Both the position numbers and the translations under genes were made by a program. Positions 4,822 to 5,193 of a stretch of DNA of 5,193 nucleotides are shown piece after piece. The notes under the pieces are model-generated. The model was not told the DNA's origin and did not search any database. It was given only the letters and a program-made list of their open reading frames with translations. This DNA comes from Desulfatitalea sp. (GTDB lineage: Bacteria; Desulfobacterota; Desulfobacteria; Desulfobacterales; Desulfosarcinaceae): NCBI GenBank assembly GCA_013041835.1, contig JABDRH010000484.1, forward strand, positions 1 to 5,193, given 5' to 3'. Numbering within the stretch: position 1 is the stretch's first letter; each line of letters opens with the position of its first letter.

Positions 4822-5193
4822 GTGATCAAACTTGAAACCAGCATGGGTGACATTTTTCTGGAACTGAACGAGGAAAAGGCCCCCAAATCGGCCGCCAACT
4901 TTCTGGACTATGTCAACCGCGGCCATTACAACGGCACTATTTTCCACCGGGTCATCGACGGTTTCATGATCCAGGGCGGCGGCATGACCGCCGATATGGG
5001 AGAAAAAGGTAGCGGCGCGCCCATCGAAAACGAGGCCGACAATGGGCTGACCAACGACCCTTACACCGTGGCCATGGCCCGCACATCAGACCCCCACAGC
5101 GCCACGGCCCAGTTCTTTATCAATGTGAAGAAAAACGACTTTTTGAACCACAAGGCCAAAAATGAAGCCGGCTGGGGCTATGCGGTATTCGGC
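4822..5193 (+). CDS. ppiB: Peptidyl-prolyl cis-trans isomerase, PpiB-type cyclophilin (3' end outside window)
   Basis: A cyclophilin that speeds cis-trans isomerisation of Xaa-Pro bonds during folding. From GTG 4822 there are 124 residues, open at the window edge. Bacterial PpiB proteins are about 160-170 residues, so roughly 40 are missing. '[14 protein letters not shown]' (41-54) carries the active-site Arg43, Phe48 and Gln51; 'ATAQFFINV' (94-102) carries Phe99, equivalent to Phe113 of human cyclophilin A. Leu in 'DFLNH' stands where CypA has Trp121, and 'WGYAVFG' (118-124) has Tyr where CypA has His126, both as in E. coli PpiB. There is no signal peptide, so it is the cytoplasmic type. It is divergent from the methyltransferase-like operon. 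The Shine-Dalgarno site fixes the GTG start. Confidence 0.93.
   Translation, partial: MIKLETSMGDIFLELNEEKAPKSAANFLDYVNRGHYNGTIFHRVIDGFMIQGGGMTADMGEKGSGAPIENEADNGLTNDPYTVAMARTSDPHSATAQFFINVKKNDFLNHKAKNEAGWGYAVFG

Overview
The window looks like a bacterial chromosome segment from a Gram-negative anaerobe. A Desulfobacterota-type (sulfate-reducer) genome is my best guess. The pointers are an outer-membrane TonB-receptor-like barrel end, a lipoprotein signal, a corrinoid/methyl-folate type methyltransferase, and an IS200-like transposase bounded by GGGGTCA ends. No marker gene settles the lineage. TGA serves as the stop codon of several genes, so the standard code (table 11) applies.

Left half (1 to about 2820), visibly AT-richer and accessory in character. 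It starts with the 3' end of an outer-membrane beta-barrel gene (1-423, +). A small Cys-rich putative lipoprotein follows (500-745, +). Next is a 1036-bp transposable element (796-1831) with 28-bp terminal inverted repeats matching at 27 of 28 positions. Its single gene is a REP-associated/IS200-like HUH transposase with a C-terminal helix-turn-helix. The conserved N-terminal beta strand of this transposase is still encoded from ATG 859 but is cut off by an in-frame TGA at 871-873, leaving an ORF from ATG 907. The right end of the element runs into three copies of a 12-bp unit (TGACCCCGCTGA), which read directly into a Fic-domain gene (ends 2771, +). That gene keeps its complete catalytic core and inhibitory motif but appears to have lost its usual N-terminal domain exactly at the element boundary.

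Right half (about 2820 to 5193), GC-richer and housekeeping or metabolic in character. A two-gene minus-strand operon (4562 to 2848) encodes a pterin-binding methyltransferase of the AcsE/MeTr type and, 2 bp later, a metal-dependent amidohydrolase of the Amidohydro_2 type. Its candidate promoter (minus strand, 4620-4648) carries a perfect 7-bp-arm palindrome over the -35/spacer region. Divergently on the plus strand begins a PpiB-type cyclophilin (4822 to the window edge, incomplete).

I see no complete new defence or metabolic system. The parts most worth a second look are the element that truncated and possibly re-started a Fic gene, the nonsense codon in its transposase, the MeTr-amidohydrolase pair with its palindromic promoter, and the small Cys-rich lipoprotein.
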